Part shown: positions 6,334 to 14,803 of the stretch, in pieces
Position numbering within the stretch: the first letter of the stretch is position 1
Layout of the letters: each line of letters opens with the position of its first letter
Program-made: the position numbers and the translations under genes
Notes under the pieces: generated by a model
The model's input: the letters and a program-made list of their open reading frames with translations, nothing else
Databases searched by the model: none
What the model was told of the DNA's origin: nothing
Origin: Salinimicrobium sp049687495
Lineage (GTDB): Bacteria; Bacteroidota; Bacteroidia; Flavobacteriales; Flavobacteriaceae
NCBI GenBank assembly: GCA_049687495.1
Contig: JBAVJB010000005.1
Span: 1 to 19,057, forward strand
Length of the DNA: 19,057 nucleotides
Reading direction: 5' to 3'

Positions 6334-6477
6334 ATTGCTATTCTTGATCTTCGTCAGTTTTCGCTGGATTTCCTGTTGTACAGGCTAAACTTCAGGAAAA
6401 AATGTCCTAATCTTGCAACAAATTCGGACATATCGGTCTCAGATAAAGAGCGATAAAAAATCCACTTTTTGAAGCAT
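6334..6477 (+). promoter_or_regulatory. intergenic region with FNR-like half-dyad and hairpin
   Basis: This 144-base gap is the largest inside the nos cluster. It holds TTGAT-N4-GTCAG (6344-6357), which matches 8 of 10 fixed bases of the FNR consensus, and an inverted repeat TTTCCTG/CAGGAAA (6369-6375 and 6393-6399, 17-base loop). No convincing TAnnTTTG element is seen. It may hold a separate promoter for the fusion gene and nosDFY, but this is weakly supported. Confidence 0.3.
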
Positions 6478-7881
6478 ATGAAACGTCTGTTTTACTTAAT
6501 GTTTAGCCTTATGGCTATTTTTGGTGCCCGGGCTCAAAAGGCTCTTCCAAAATCACACATTTCCTGTACTTTTTGCTCTATGAGCATTAAAGATGAGCTG
6601 CATACTGCTCAAATTGACCAGCATGACTCCAGCCTGTTCTTTGGTTCCATAGAGTGCATGATGAACTATCTTTCTGCACACCCCAACGTGAAGAAAGAGC
6701 AGCTTTTTATCGCAGATTACAACGACAATGGCAATTTTATTGAGGCTAAGAATGCTTTTTACCTTCAAAGCAGGGCCATTAAAAGCCCCATGGGCGAAAA
6801 CCTTACCGGCTTTTCAACGAGAAAAGCTGCAGAAAAGGCAACAGATCTAAAAGGAGATCAAATCTTCGACTGGGATCAGCTGCAAGAAAAGTTCAGCGGC
6901 CCCGCAACCGGCTTGATGTTACATGACCATTCGCGCCCCGATGCCCATGCCCCTATTGGTGTGATGGGAGATCACCTGCATCACCAGGGCAGCCTGATGT
7001 TCTCCTTTCGATACATGAACATGCAAATGCAGGGCCTGCAGCACGGCACCGAAGAATTGGATAATGCTGATGTTTTGGCGAAATATATGATGGCGCCCGA
7101 AGAAATGGACATGAACATGTACATGCTCGGCCTCATGTATGCTCCTTCCAGCAATTTGACCCTCATGCTCATGCAGAGCTACTTAAGCAAAGACATGGAC
7201 ATGCAAATGAAAATGCTGATGAGCGGAATGCCCGTCTACACCAGTTTTTCTACAGCATCTTCGGGTTGGGGTGATCTAAGCCTGCAAGCGCTCTACGGAA
7301 TCTTCAGCATTGGGAATACATCCCTGCACTTAAATGCCGGACTCAGTCTGCCGCTGGGAAGCATTGACCGGCGTGATGATACTCCTATGGCCGATAATGC
7401 CAGACTGCCTTATCCTATGCAGCTTTCCAGCGGAACTTTTGACCTTCTCCTGGGTTCTACCTTTAAACAAACCTTTGAAGATGCCTCCTGGGGAGCGCAG
7501 TTTATGGCCACGCTTAGAACCGGGGAAAATGACAATGATTACAGGCTGGGAAATTCTTACAAGCTGAACACCTGGGCGGCTTATCGCCTGCTCACCAACC
7601 TGAGTTTATCAGGCAGAATTATGGGCTCAACAACAAACGGAATTAAAGGTGCAGATCCCGAACTAAATCCTATGATGTCCCCTACTGCCAATGCTTCATA
7701 TTCCGGAGGAGAGCTGGTTAAAGCCTTTGCCGGGTTCAACATTGCTTTTTCGCAGACATCATTTCTGAAAGACCTGCGCCTTGGTGCCGAAGCCGGTTAT
7801 CCTGTCTATGCCAATTACAACGGAATCCAGATGGATGAGGAACTTAGTTTCATCCTTGGCTTGAAATATTCAATACTATAG
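6478..7881 (+). CDS. NosL-domain / Met-rich outer-membrane barrel fusion protein
   Basis: A 467-residue two-part protein with a cleavable signal peptide (MKRLFYLMFSLMAIFGARAQ). Residues 21-140 are a NosL-like domain parallel to the neighbouring NosL: SCTFCSM (Cys30, Cys33, Met35), ECMMNY (Cys60, Met61), SPMGENL (103-109) and FSTRKAAEK. Residues 147-170 form a His-rich linker with six His (149, 151, 157, 166, 168, 169). From about 173 to 467 there are alternating amphipathic strands ending in LKYSIL, as expected of an outer-membrane barrel; this part resembles a family of Met-rich barrel proteins whose N-terminus reads APIGVMGDH and which contain MAPxxMxM repeats. There are 19 Met between 174 and 251. 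I infer a copper-binding or copper-uptake role feeding N2O reductase. ATG 6478 is preferred over an in-frame TTG at 6469. NosD starts 2 bases after its stop. Confidence 0.8.
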   Translation: MKRLFYLMFSLMAIFGARAQKALPKSHISCTFCSMSIKDELHTAQIDQHDSSLFFGSIECMMNYLSAHPNVKKEQLFIADYNDNGNFIEAKNAFYLQSRAIKSPMGENLTGFSTRKAAEKATDLKGDQIFDWDQLQEKFSGPATGLMLHDHSRPDAHAPIGVMGDHLHHQGSLMFSFRYMNMQMQGLQHGTEELDNADVLAKYMMAPEEMDMNMYMLGLMYAPSSNLTLMLMQSYLSKDMDMQMKMLMSGMPVYTSFSTASSGWGDLSLQALYGIFSIGNTSLHLNAGLSLPLGSIDRRDDTPMADNARLPYPMQLSSGTFDLLLGSTFKQTFEDASWGAQFMATLRTGENDNDYRLGNSYKLNTWAAYRLLTNLSLSGRIMGSTTNGIKGADPELNPMMSPTANASYSGGELVKAFAGFNIAFSQTSFLKDLRLGAEAGYPVYANYNGIQMDEELSFILGLKYSIL

Positions 7882-7883
7882 TT

Positions 7884-9137
7884 GTGAAACCTGACCTGAA
7901 ATATCTTTTTTTACTCCTTTTACTTCCGGTAAAACTACTTTCTGCACAGGAACTTGAAGTGTGCAGCAGTTGTGAATTCCGCTCTCTTTCCGAGGCTGTT
8001 TCCGCAGTAGAACCTCACGGCACGATAAGGGTCAAAAAAGGCATTTTTAAGGAGCATAATATCGCCATTACCAAACCCTTGACCATTCTGGGAGAAAAAG
8101 GTGCCGTCATTGACGGGGAAGACAAGGGCGAGATCATTACCATACAGGCAGACAGCGTCACTATTGACGGTTTGAAGATCATCAACGTTGGCACCAGCTA
8201 TACTTCAGATTTTGCTGCTGTTAGAGTGGTAAAAAGCCGGGATTTTCTGCTTCAAAACCTTCAGCTGGAACGGCTCTTCTTCGGAATTTACCTCGAAAAA
8301 GCCAACCACGGAAAGGTGCTCAAAAATGACATTTTTGGAGATGCAGAAAACGAGTACAATTCGGGCAACGGAATTCAGCTTTGGTACTGCAACAATATAG
8401 AGGTTGCGGGAAATTCCGTAGAAAATGTGAGAGACGGGATCTACCTGGAATTCAGTGACAAGATCAATATTCACGACAATTTGAGCCGCAACAATTTACG
8501 CTACGGCCTGCACTTTATGTTCTCTAACAATGATGTGTATAACAACAATGTTTTTGAAAACAATGGCGCCGGCGTGGCCGTGATGTTCTCAAAGTTCATC
8601 GAGATGCGCGGCAATATCTTTAAAGAGAACTGGGGAACCGCTTCTTTTGGCCTGTTGCTGAAGGAGATCAACGACGCCGAGATCAGCAATAATGTATTCG
8701 ATGAAAATACCATCGGGATCAATATCGAAGGCTCCAACAGGATCAATTATCACGATAACGACTTTAGGAGCAACGGCTGGGCGATCAAGGTACGCGGCGC
8801 CTGCTATGAGAACAGCTTCAAAAACAACAATTTCCTGAATAATTCTTTTGATGTTTCCTACAACAGCAAACTCAACGATAACAAGTTTGAGAACAACTAT
8901 TGGAGCAATTATACGGGCTACGATCTCAACCACGACGGAATTGGTGACGTACCATACCGCCCGGTAAAGCTGTTTTCCTATATCGTGAACCGTACTCCAG
9001 AAACCATTATCCTGTTGAGAAGCCTCTTCATTGACATTATAGATTTTTCAGAAAAGGTCTCCCCGGTTTTCACGCCCGATAACCTGGTAGACGAACATCC
9101 AAAAATGAAACCTGTAGCTCATGATACAGATAAATGA
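7884..9137 (+). CDS. nosD: NosD, periplasmic beta-helix copper-site maturation protein
   Basis: A 417-residue protein with an N-terminal signal peptide (to about SAQ, residue 22) and a right-handed parallel beta-helix made of CASH/NosD-type repeats. Recurrent N-rich turns such as YNNNVFENN, ISNNVFDEN and YHDNDFRSN repeat at roughly 22-residue intervals from about residue 90 to 330. NosD works with the NosFY ABC transporter in the periplasm to insert copper and sulfide into the CuZ site of NosZ. The start is GTG 7884, two bases after the preceding stop; it yields a proper signal sequence. The 3' end overlaps nosF by 17 bases, implying translational coupling. It includes the 17-base sequence also found after ackA (8035-8051, encoding KKGIFK). 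Confidence 0.95.
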   Translation: MKPDLKYLFLLLLLPVKLLSAQELEVCSSCEFRSLSEAVSAVEPHGTIRVKKGIFKEHNIAITKPLTILGEKGAVIDGEDKGEIITIQADSVTIDGLKIINVGTSYTSDFAAVRVVKSRDFLLQNLQLERLFFGIYLEKANHGKVLKNDIFGDAENEYNSGNGIQLWYCNNIEVAGNSVENVRDGIYLEFSDKINIHDNLSRNNLRYGLHFMFSNNDVYNNNVFENNGAGVAVMFSKFIEMRGNIFKENWGTASFGLLLKEINDAEISNNVFDENTIGINIEGSNRINYHDNDFRSNGWAIKVRGACYENSFKNNNFLNNSFDVSYNSKLNDNKFENNYWSNYTGYDLNHDGIGDVPYRPVKLFSYIVNRTPETIILLRSLFIDIIDFSEKVSPVFTPDNLVDEHPKMKPVAHDTDK

Positions 9138-9831
9138 TTTACATAAAAAATTCGGTAAGAACGAGGTCCTGAAGGGTGTAAGCCTGGAGATCGGCGACGG
9201 CGGAATTTTCGCCGTACTCGGCCCTAACGGCTCCGGCAAGACTACCCTTATCAAATCCATTTTAGGAATGGTCATTCCCGATAAAGGAGAGATCAATTTG
9301 AACGGCCGCAACATCAAGGGCGACTGGAAATACCGCAACGAGATCGATTACCTGCCACAGATCGCCACTTTTCCGGGCAATCTTAAGGTGCAGGAGCTTA
9401 TCGCAATGATACGTGACCTGCGGGCCCGAAAAACCGAAAAGGATAAAGAATTGATCGAGCTGTTCAGGCTACAGCCTTTCCTCGATAAAAAGCTGGGCAA
9501 TCTTTCGGGAGGGACAAAACAAAAGGTGAACCTGGTGCTGACTTTCATGTTCGACAGTCCGCTCATCATCCTGGACGAACCCACAACAGGTCTTGATCCT
9601 ATTTCGCATTTGCGCTTAAAAGATCTGCTGAAATCTGAAAAGGAAAAGGGAAAGACCATCCTTATCACTTCTCACATCATGAATTTTGTTGAAGAGATCT
9701 CAGATGAGATCGTTTTCCTGCTGGAAGGCGAGATCTATTTCAAAGGCAGCATTTCCCAGCTGAAGGAGAAAACTGCCCAACCCGATTTTGAACACGCTAT
9801 TGCATCTGTCTTAACCTCAAGTTATGCTTAA
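9121..9831 (+). CDS. nosF: NosF, ABC transporter ATP-binding protein
   Basis: A 236-residue ABC ATPase. Motifs are Walker A GPNGSGKTT (34-42), Q-loop Gln80, signature LSGGTKQKV (128-136), Walker B LIILDEP (147-153, catalytic Glu153), D-loop GLDP (157-160) and H-loop His185 in TSH. It would energise NosY in the inner membrane for delivery of a sulfur species or assembly factor to NosD and NosZ. The start at 9121 lies 17 bases inside nosD and the end overlaps nosY by 8 bases, so nosDFY is a tight translationally coupled unit. The identity comes from the ABC motifs plus the nosD-nosY context. Confidence 0.95.
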   Translation: MIQINDLHKKFGKNEVLKGVSLEIGDGGIFAVLGPNGSGKTTLIKSILGMVIPDKGEINLNGRNIKGDWKYRNEIDYLPQIATFPGNLKVQELIAMIRDLRARKTEKDKELIELFRLQPFLDKKLGNLSGGTKQKVNLVLTFMFDSPLIILDEPTTGLDPISHLRLKDLLKSEKEKGKTILITSHIMNFVEEISDEIVFLLEGEIYFKGSISQLKEKTAQPDFEHAIASVLTSSYA

Positions 9832-10606
9832 GATCCTAAAATACAGTTTTTTCGACCTCATGCGCAGCCGCTGGAGCTACGTTTACCTGCTGTTCTACCT
9901 GCTGCTGGGCATCGTACTGCTTTTCCTGAACAATGACCTCTCAAAAGCCGTGATCACTTTAATGAATGTGATCATCGTGCTGGTACCGCTCATCGGGACT
10001 ATTTTCGGTGTCATGTACTACTATAATTCGCGTGAGTTTACAGAATTGCTGCTGGCTCAGCCGGTAAAAAGAAGCTCGATCTTCCTGGGACAATATCTGG
10101 GGGTGGCGCTTTCCCTTTGCATGAGCCTAATCCTCGGCCTGGGAATTCCGTTTGTTTTCTACGGACTCTTTAGATCACCGGCCATTTATGATTTCATTCT
10201 GCTGCTGGTCACGGGCACCTTTTTGACACTCATTTTTACTGCTCTGGCCTTTAATATTGCGCTGTACAATGAAAATAAGATCAAAGGATTTAGCTATGCC
10301 ATCCTGTTGTGGCTCTTCCTTGCCGTGATCTATGACGGGATTTTCCTGATGTCTTTGATGTACTTTGAGGATTATCCGCTGGACAAATTTTCTTTAGTGG
10401 CCACCATGTTCAATCCTGTAGATCTGTCCAGGATTCTTATTTTACTGAAGCTGGACATTTCGGCTTTGATGGGCTACACCGGTGCGGTATACAAACAATT
10501 CTTTGGCACTGCCACAGGACTTGTGGTCTCCTTGCTTGTGCTTACCTTATGGGTAGTGCTGCCGGTTTTCAACCTGAACAGAAGGTCTTCAAAAAAGGAC
10601 TTTTAA
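9824..10606 (+). CDS. nosY: NosY, ABC transporter permease
   Basis: A 260-residue inner-membrane permease with six predicted helices at about residues 18-36, 44-66, 88-115, 122-148, 156-180 and 229-250, of the ABC-2 type. The cytoplasmic segment YYNSREFTELLLAQPVKRS (67-85 region) and the later LLWLFLAVIYDGIFL are typical of NosY. It pairs with NosF to form the transporter needed for CuZ assembly. It overlaps nosF by 8 bases and ends the nos cluster: a dyad overlaps its stop codon and the next gene is convergent. No nosR, nosX or nosGHC genes follow in the window. Confidence 0.94.
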   Translation: MLKILKYSFFDLMRSRWSYVYLLFYLLLGIVLLFLNNDLSKAVITLMNVIIVLVPLIGTIFGVMYYYNSREFTELLLAQPVKRSSIFLGQYLGVALSLCMSLILGLGIPFVFYGLFRSPAIYDFILLLVTGTFLTLIFTALAFNIALYNENKIKGFSYAILLWLFLAVIYDGIFLMSLMYFEDYPLDKFSLVATMFNPVDLSRILILLKLDISALMGYTGAVYKQFFGTATGLVVSLLVLTLWVVLPVFNLNRRSSKKDF

Positions 10607-10643
10607 CCCTCCTTTATTTTTGGGGTTAACAGAGCTTAAAAGT
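10599..10643. terminator. dyad between convergent nosY and malQ
   Basis: ACTTTTAA (10599-10606) pairs with TTAAAAGT (10636-10643), and alternatively TTAACCC (10603-10609) pairs with GGGTTAA (10623-10629). The dyad spans the whole gap and includes the nosY stop codon. No long T-run follows on either strand, so termination would be weak or factor-assisted. Confidence 0.45.
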
Positions 10644-12143
10644 TCAATCACACCTTCCGTATAATTTATTCAAATGCCTCAACTCCTCTGTGTTTTGAGG
10701 CATTTCTTCTGAAGTGATCCTCCAGGTCCAGTTGCCCTCGGTGCTTCCCGGCACGTTCATCAAAGCCTCTTCCCCCAGCCCCACAATATCCTGAAGCGGG
10801 ATCACCGCCAGATTGGATACCGACTGTAACGCCAGCCTGTGAAACACCTGGTGGACGTTTTGAGCCGAAATAGATCGACCCACGTACTCCTTAAGATGTT
10901 CCTTTTCTGCCTTGCCCGAATTCTTGAACCAGCCCAAGGTGGTGTTATTGTCGTGAGTACCGGTATAGACTACGCTGTTGCGAGTGTGGTTATACGGCAG
11001 GTATGGATTTTCAGGATTGTCATCTCCAAAAGCGAATTGCAGCACCTTCATACATGGAAAATTGAATTTTTCCAGCAGGTCGTACACCGGCTGGTCCAGA
11101 GATCCCAGGTCTTCGGCCACAAAAGGCATTTCGGGAAACTCTTTTTGAAGCAACTTGAAAAATTCATTCCCGGGAGTTTTGGTCCAGGTGCCATGAATAG
11201 CGGTCTTCTCTCCTGCCGGCACTTCCCAGTAAGCAGAAAATGCTCTAAAATGATCCAGCCGCACCACGTCGAACAGCAGCAGGTTTTGCCGCAATCGTGT
11301 AACCCACCAGTCAAAATGTTTGTTCTTCAGCTCCTTCCAGTTATAAACAGGAGTTCCCCACAATTGCCCGGTTTTACTGAAAAGGTCGGGCGGCACTCCC
11401 GAAACGTGCGTAGGCTGCTTCTCTTCATTCAGCTTGAAATATTCTGGATTTGCCCAGCAGTCGGCGCTGTCGTGATTGATATAGAAAGGAATATCGCCAA
11501 AAAGTTTGATGTCCTTTTCGTGGGCAGCTTCAGAAAGCTTTTTCCACTGAGAAAAGAAAAGGAACTGAATGAATTTTTCCTTCTGGATCTTCTCCTGCAG
11601 CTCCTGCTCTGCCTTTCGTAGCGCCATGGGATCGCGGTCCCGCAGCTCTGCCGGCCAGTCTACCCAGTTCGCATAGTCATAATTTTCCCTAAGCGCCAGG
11701 TAAAGGCAGTAATTATCCAGCCAAAAGGCGTGCCTGCTCTCAAATTCCTGGTATTCCATACCTTCGAAACCTCTTTTTTTAAAGGTTTCAAAAGCAGCGT
11801 CAAACAGCTTGTTCTTGTATGCTACTACGGTGTCAAAAATGACTTTTTTGGCACTCATTTCTTTTGGCTGCGGAAATTCCTTCAGCTCCAGGAAGCCCTC
11901 CTCCTCAAGAAGCTCGGGGCTTATCAACAGCGTATTTCCCGCAAAAGCCGAATGACTGCTGTAAGGTGAATGGCTGTAGATCCCGTCGGTGGGAGTTAAG
12001 GGAAGCAGCTGCCACCAGGAGTGCCCGCTTTCCTTCAAAAAATCGAGAAAATTATGTGCTTCGGGTCCAAGGTCTCCTATCCCAAAGGGGCCGGGTAAGG
12101 AGGTGATATGTAGTAAGATTCCGCTGCTTCTTTCAGTCTTCAT
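10644..12143 (-). CDS. malQ: 4-alpha-glucanotransferase (amylomaltase), GH77
   Basis: A 499-residue GH77 enzyme of the standard bacterial length. It transfers alpha-1,4-glucan segments between maltooligosaccharides, releasing glucose, in the cytoplasm. Motifs are GILLHITSLPGPFGIGDLG (8-26), SPYSSHSAFAGN (59-70), VRLDHFRAF with nucleophile Asp297, VAEDLG with acid/base Glu344, and THDNNTTLGW with Asp398. The start at 12143 overlaps the treY stop by 4 bases (ATGA), so it is translated last in the trehalose operon. There it would lengthen or recycle the short oligosaccharides left by TreY/TreZ and the GH57 enzyme. Confidence 0.95.
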   Translation of the reverse strand: MKTERSSGILLHITSLPGPFGIGDLGPEAHNFLDFLKESGHSWWQLLPLTPTDGIYSHSPYSSHSAFAGNTLLISPELLEEEGFLELKEFPQPKEMSAKKVIFDTVVAYKNKLFDAAFETFKKRGFEGMEYQEFESRHAFWLDNYCLYLALRENYDYANWVDWPAELRDRDPMALRKAEQELQEKIQKEKFIQFLFFSQWKKLSEAAHEKDIKLFGDIPFYINHDSADCWANPEYFKLNEEKQPTHVSGVPPDLFSKTGQLWGTPVYNWKELKNKHFDWWVTRLRQNLLLFDVVRLDHFRAFSAYWEVPAGEKTAIHGTWTKTPGNEFFKLLQKEFPEMPFVAEDLGSLDQPVYDLLEKFNFPCMKVLQFAFGDDNPENPYLPYNHTRNSVVYTGTHDNNTTLGWFKNSGKAEKEHLKEYVGRSISAQNVHQVFHRLALQSVSNLAVIPLQDIVGLGEEALMNVPGSTEGNWTWRITSEEMPQNTEELRHLNKLYGRCD

Positions 12144-14803
12144 GCTGCATCAATGTTTGTGAGCAAGGCCACAGGAAAATGCTTAAAAAGCTGTCCCGGA
12201 TGAAAAGCCTCCTCATTTTCAAATTTTTCGCCGGTAAAGATATTCTTCCATTGCTTCGGAAAGCCTTTGGGAAGAGAAAACAATTGCTGTGCCTCAACTT
12301 CAGGCTTCGGTTCCAGCTGCTCATTAAAGAAGTTGGTGACCGTAGCCGGCGCAAAAATTAGGGCGTAATTTTCCCCTTTTTGACGCGCATAGGCTACAAC
12401 TCCTTCAGCATATTCTGCAGCAAGTTTGAGAGGAACATAACTGCCTTCTTCAAAAAGCTGTTTTTGCCGCATCCTGAATTTCAGCGCCTTGTACAGGCAA
12501 TACATATTGATCTTTCCATTGGTAAATTCCTTCTTTAGCTGCTTCAGCTTAACCTCCAGCTCATCTTTAGAATAAGAAGTCATTTCCTGCAGATATTTCT
12601 TCCGCAGCGCATAATCTACCGGCCGGCGATTGTCGGGATCGACATAGCTGAAGTCCCAGAGCTCGGTGCCCTGGTAGATATCAGGAATGCCCGGGGCAGT
12701 GATCTTCAGCAGGCATTGGGACAAAGATTTTGCGGCGCCATAGGCATTGATCTTGTTATGGAACTCCCGGAAAGATTTCCTGAATTTGTCATTTTTGAGC
12801 AGGCTCTCCACGTACTCAAAAACGGCATTTTCATAAGCTTCATCGGGCTTTGCCCAGGAAGAATGCTGCTTGGCCTCTCGCAGCATCTTTTGAAGAAAGC
12901 CGCGTGTTCTTTTTAGAAGCTTTTCCATAGAAAAATCCTGTGAAGGCCAGTGCCCCACGATCATTTGAAAAATGAAATATTCTTCGTTGGCATCGGGAAT
13001 TTTTTCGTCTTTTCGAAAGTCGGCAGAAATCTCCTTCCATTCTTCCACTTTTTGAAACCACTCCTCTCCCAGCTCACTTAGCACGTTGATGCGCATACGG
13101 GCGTCTTCCCCCCGCTTGGTGTCATGCGTGGCCGTCGCATTGACCGACAGCGGAAAATCGCTTTGCCGCAGCTGCATCCTTTGATGAAAACCCGCTACCG
13201 TAAGGCCAAAATTCTCGGGAGAGTCGCCCACCTCATTGTGTGAAATAAGGCGGTTAAAGATGTAAAAAGTCGTATCCTCCACGCCTTTTGCAGCCAAAGG
13301 CCCGGTGAACTGCTGGCAGCGCTGGAGAAAATACAGCATGTCTCCTTTATCACGCTTCGCCTTGCCCAGGAACAGCGCCTTCCAGGTGTTCAATTCCTGC
13401 TCATGATCTTCATAAAATTCGAGCGCCGACCGGTACGCAGTCTTAACAATATTTTCCTGCCTCCTGTTCAAGGGAAAACTCTCGGGATAGATCCTGTATA
13501 CGGGAAACCCCGCCAAGAGTGCTCCCAGCGCCTGTTTGTATTTTTCATTTTTCTGCTGATCTGCCAACAAGTCGAGTTCTGTAGAAAGCTCCCAAAGGTT
13601 AGCATATTCGCCGCCCATCCTTTCCTGCAGAATGAAAAGTTTCTGTTTATAGACCAGCTCAGCATAAGCTGAATTCTGCGGATTGATCTCCTGGTATTTC
13701 TCTGTGAACAGCTGCTCGTTCTTTTCTTCGGTAAGGACCTGGTTCACTTCAGCAAGAAAACCGTAACCGCTGGTGCCCTCGACCGGCCAGTGATTTGGAA
13801 GTTTCTCGTCCCATTCCAGAATTTTCTCGATGATGATGTAAAAATCGGGACCCAAAGTCTCTCTAAGGTTCTTTACATAAGTCAAAGGATCGAAAAGTCC
13901 GTCGATATGATCTATTCTAAGGCCGTTGATCAAATTCTGCTCGCACAGCTGAAAGATGAACCGGTGGTAATTTTCAAACACTTCCCGGTCTTCCATACTT
14001 AAACAAATAAGATCGTTGATGGTAAAAAAGCGCCTGTAATTGATCTTTTTTTCGGTGGCTTTCCAGTGCGCCGGCAGGAAAAACTGTCGCTTCAACAGCG
14101 CCCGCAGTTCTTCTTTGGAATCATCTATCTGCTCTAACCGCTTTTCTGTCTTTTGCTCCAGGTCGGCATCGCGATCCACTTCACGCAGGAAAAAGTTTTT
14201 CAGCTCCATCCAGGCACTCGCGTCACCCTTAAAAGCCTTGAATCTTTTATGCCACTCCGGAAATTCCGAAGGCGTTAAAACATCGGCATAAGATCTCGCG
14301 GCCGCAAAATACTGCTGATCATAATACCTGAAAATAAAGCCTCGGCTGGACAATAAAAGCTGAAATTCACCTTTTTGAAGCACCTCCTCCAAAGGGTCTC
14401 CCAGGAATGGCGCCATGAGCTTAGGGTCTTCATCATTCCAATCGACATCAAAAAAATTGAAATACACAGAGCGCGGGCCCAACTCAAATACGTCCTGCAG
14501 CCAGGTGTTCTGCCCGTCAAACGCCATGTGGTTGGGCACAATATCCTGCAGCCAGCCCATGCCCTTTTGCTGCAGCTTCCGGCTGATCTTTTTGAACCTG
14601 TCCAACCTTCCTATCTGCTTGTTGATCCTCAGCGGGTCGGTAATATCGTAACCATGGCTGCTGCCCTTGCGCGCCTGGAAAAAAGGTGCGGAATAAATGG
14701 TGGAAATCCCCAGCTCGTCCAGGTAATCAATGATCTCTTCCAGGTCCTCAAAATCAAAGTCAGGGGAAAGCTGAAGCCGGTATGTAGCTACAGGATTTTT
14801 CAT
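12140..14803 (-). CDS. treY: maltooligosyl trehalose synthase, GH13
   Basis: An 887-residue TreY that isomerises the reducing-end alpha-1,4 bond of a maltooligosaccharide to an alpha,alpha-1,1 bond, giving maltooligosyl trehalose. It starts with NPVATYRLQL (3-12), diagnostic of the family, followed by YSAPFFQARKGSSHGYD (37-53), IVPNHMA (88-94), GLRIDHIDGL with nucleophile Asp298, IIIEKIL with acid/base Glu326, GTSGYGFL (343-350) and ATATHDTKRGEDARMR with Asp561. The start at 14803 is chosen over an in-frame ATG at 14854 because it gives the conserved N-terminus and an ATGA overlap with the upstream GH57 stop. Length is slightly above the usual 700-850. TreZ, encoded upstream, acts on its product. 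Confidence 0.95.
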   Translation of the reverse strand: MKNPVATYRLQLSPDFDFEDLEEIIDYLDELGISTIYSAPFFQARKGSSHGYDITDPLRINKQIGRLDRFKKISRKLQQKGMGWLQDIVPNHMAFDGQNTWLQDVFELGPRSVYFNFFDVDWNDEDPKLMAPFLGDPLEEVLQKGEFQLLLSSRGFIFRYYDQQYFAAARSYADVLTPSEFPEWHKRFKAFKGDASAWMELKNFFLREVDRDADLEQKTEKRLEQIDDSKEELRALLKRQFFLPAHWKATEKKINYRRFFTINDLICLSMEDREVFENYHRFIFQLCEQNLINGLRIDHIDGLFDPLTYVKNLRETLGPDFYIIIEKILEWDEKLPNHWPVEGTSGYGFLAEVNQVLTEEKNEQLFTEKYQEINPQNSAYAELVYKQKLFILQERMGGEYANLWELSTELDLLADQQKNEKYKQALGALLAGFPVYRIYPESFPLNRRQENIVKTAYRSALEFYEDHEQELNTWKALFLGKAKRDKGDMLYFLQRCQQFTGPLAAKGVEDTTFYIFNRLISHNEVGDSPENFGLTVAGFHQRMQLRQSDFPLSVNATATHDTKRGEDARMRINVLSELGEEWFQKVEEWKEISADFRKDEKIPDANEEYFIFQMIVGHWPSQDFSMEKLLKRTRGFLQKMLREAKQHSSWAKPDEAYENAVFEYVESLLKNDKFRKSFREFHNKINAYGAAKSLSQCLLKITAPGIPDIYQGTELWDFSYVDPDNRRPVDYALRKKYLQEMTSYSKDELEVKLKQLKKEFTNGKINMYCLYKALKFRMRQKQLFEEGSYVPLKLAAEYAEGVVAYARQKGENYALIFAPATVTNFFNEQLEPKPEVEAQQLFSLPKGFPKQWKNIFTGEKFENEEAFHPGQLFKHFPVALLTNIDAA

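Noticed and set aside
6469..6477. TTG start three codons upstream in the NosL-barrel fusion
   Set aside because: ATG 6478 gives a standard signal peptide; the TTG start adds only MKH and has no extra support.
7017..7231. ATG-rich near-repeats suggesting a DNA repeat array
   Set aside because: The repetition follows from the many Met codons (MxM patterns) in the fusion protein; there is no constant DNA repeat unit or spacer as in CRISPR.
8350..8900. Recurrent AACAAC/AATAAC stretches as a possible DNA repeat
   Set aside because: They encode the Asn-rich turns of the NosD beta-helix and diverge at the DNA level.
10839..11621. Open frame of 260 codons on the plus strand opposite malQ
   Set aside because: It lies wholly within malQ, has no recognisable domain, and is best explained as an antisense shadow of a conserved GH77 gene.
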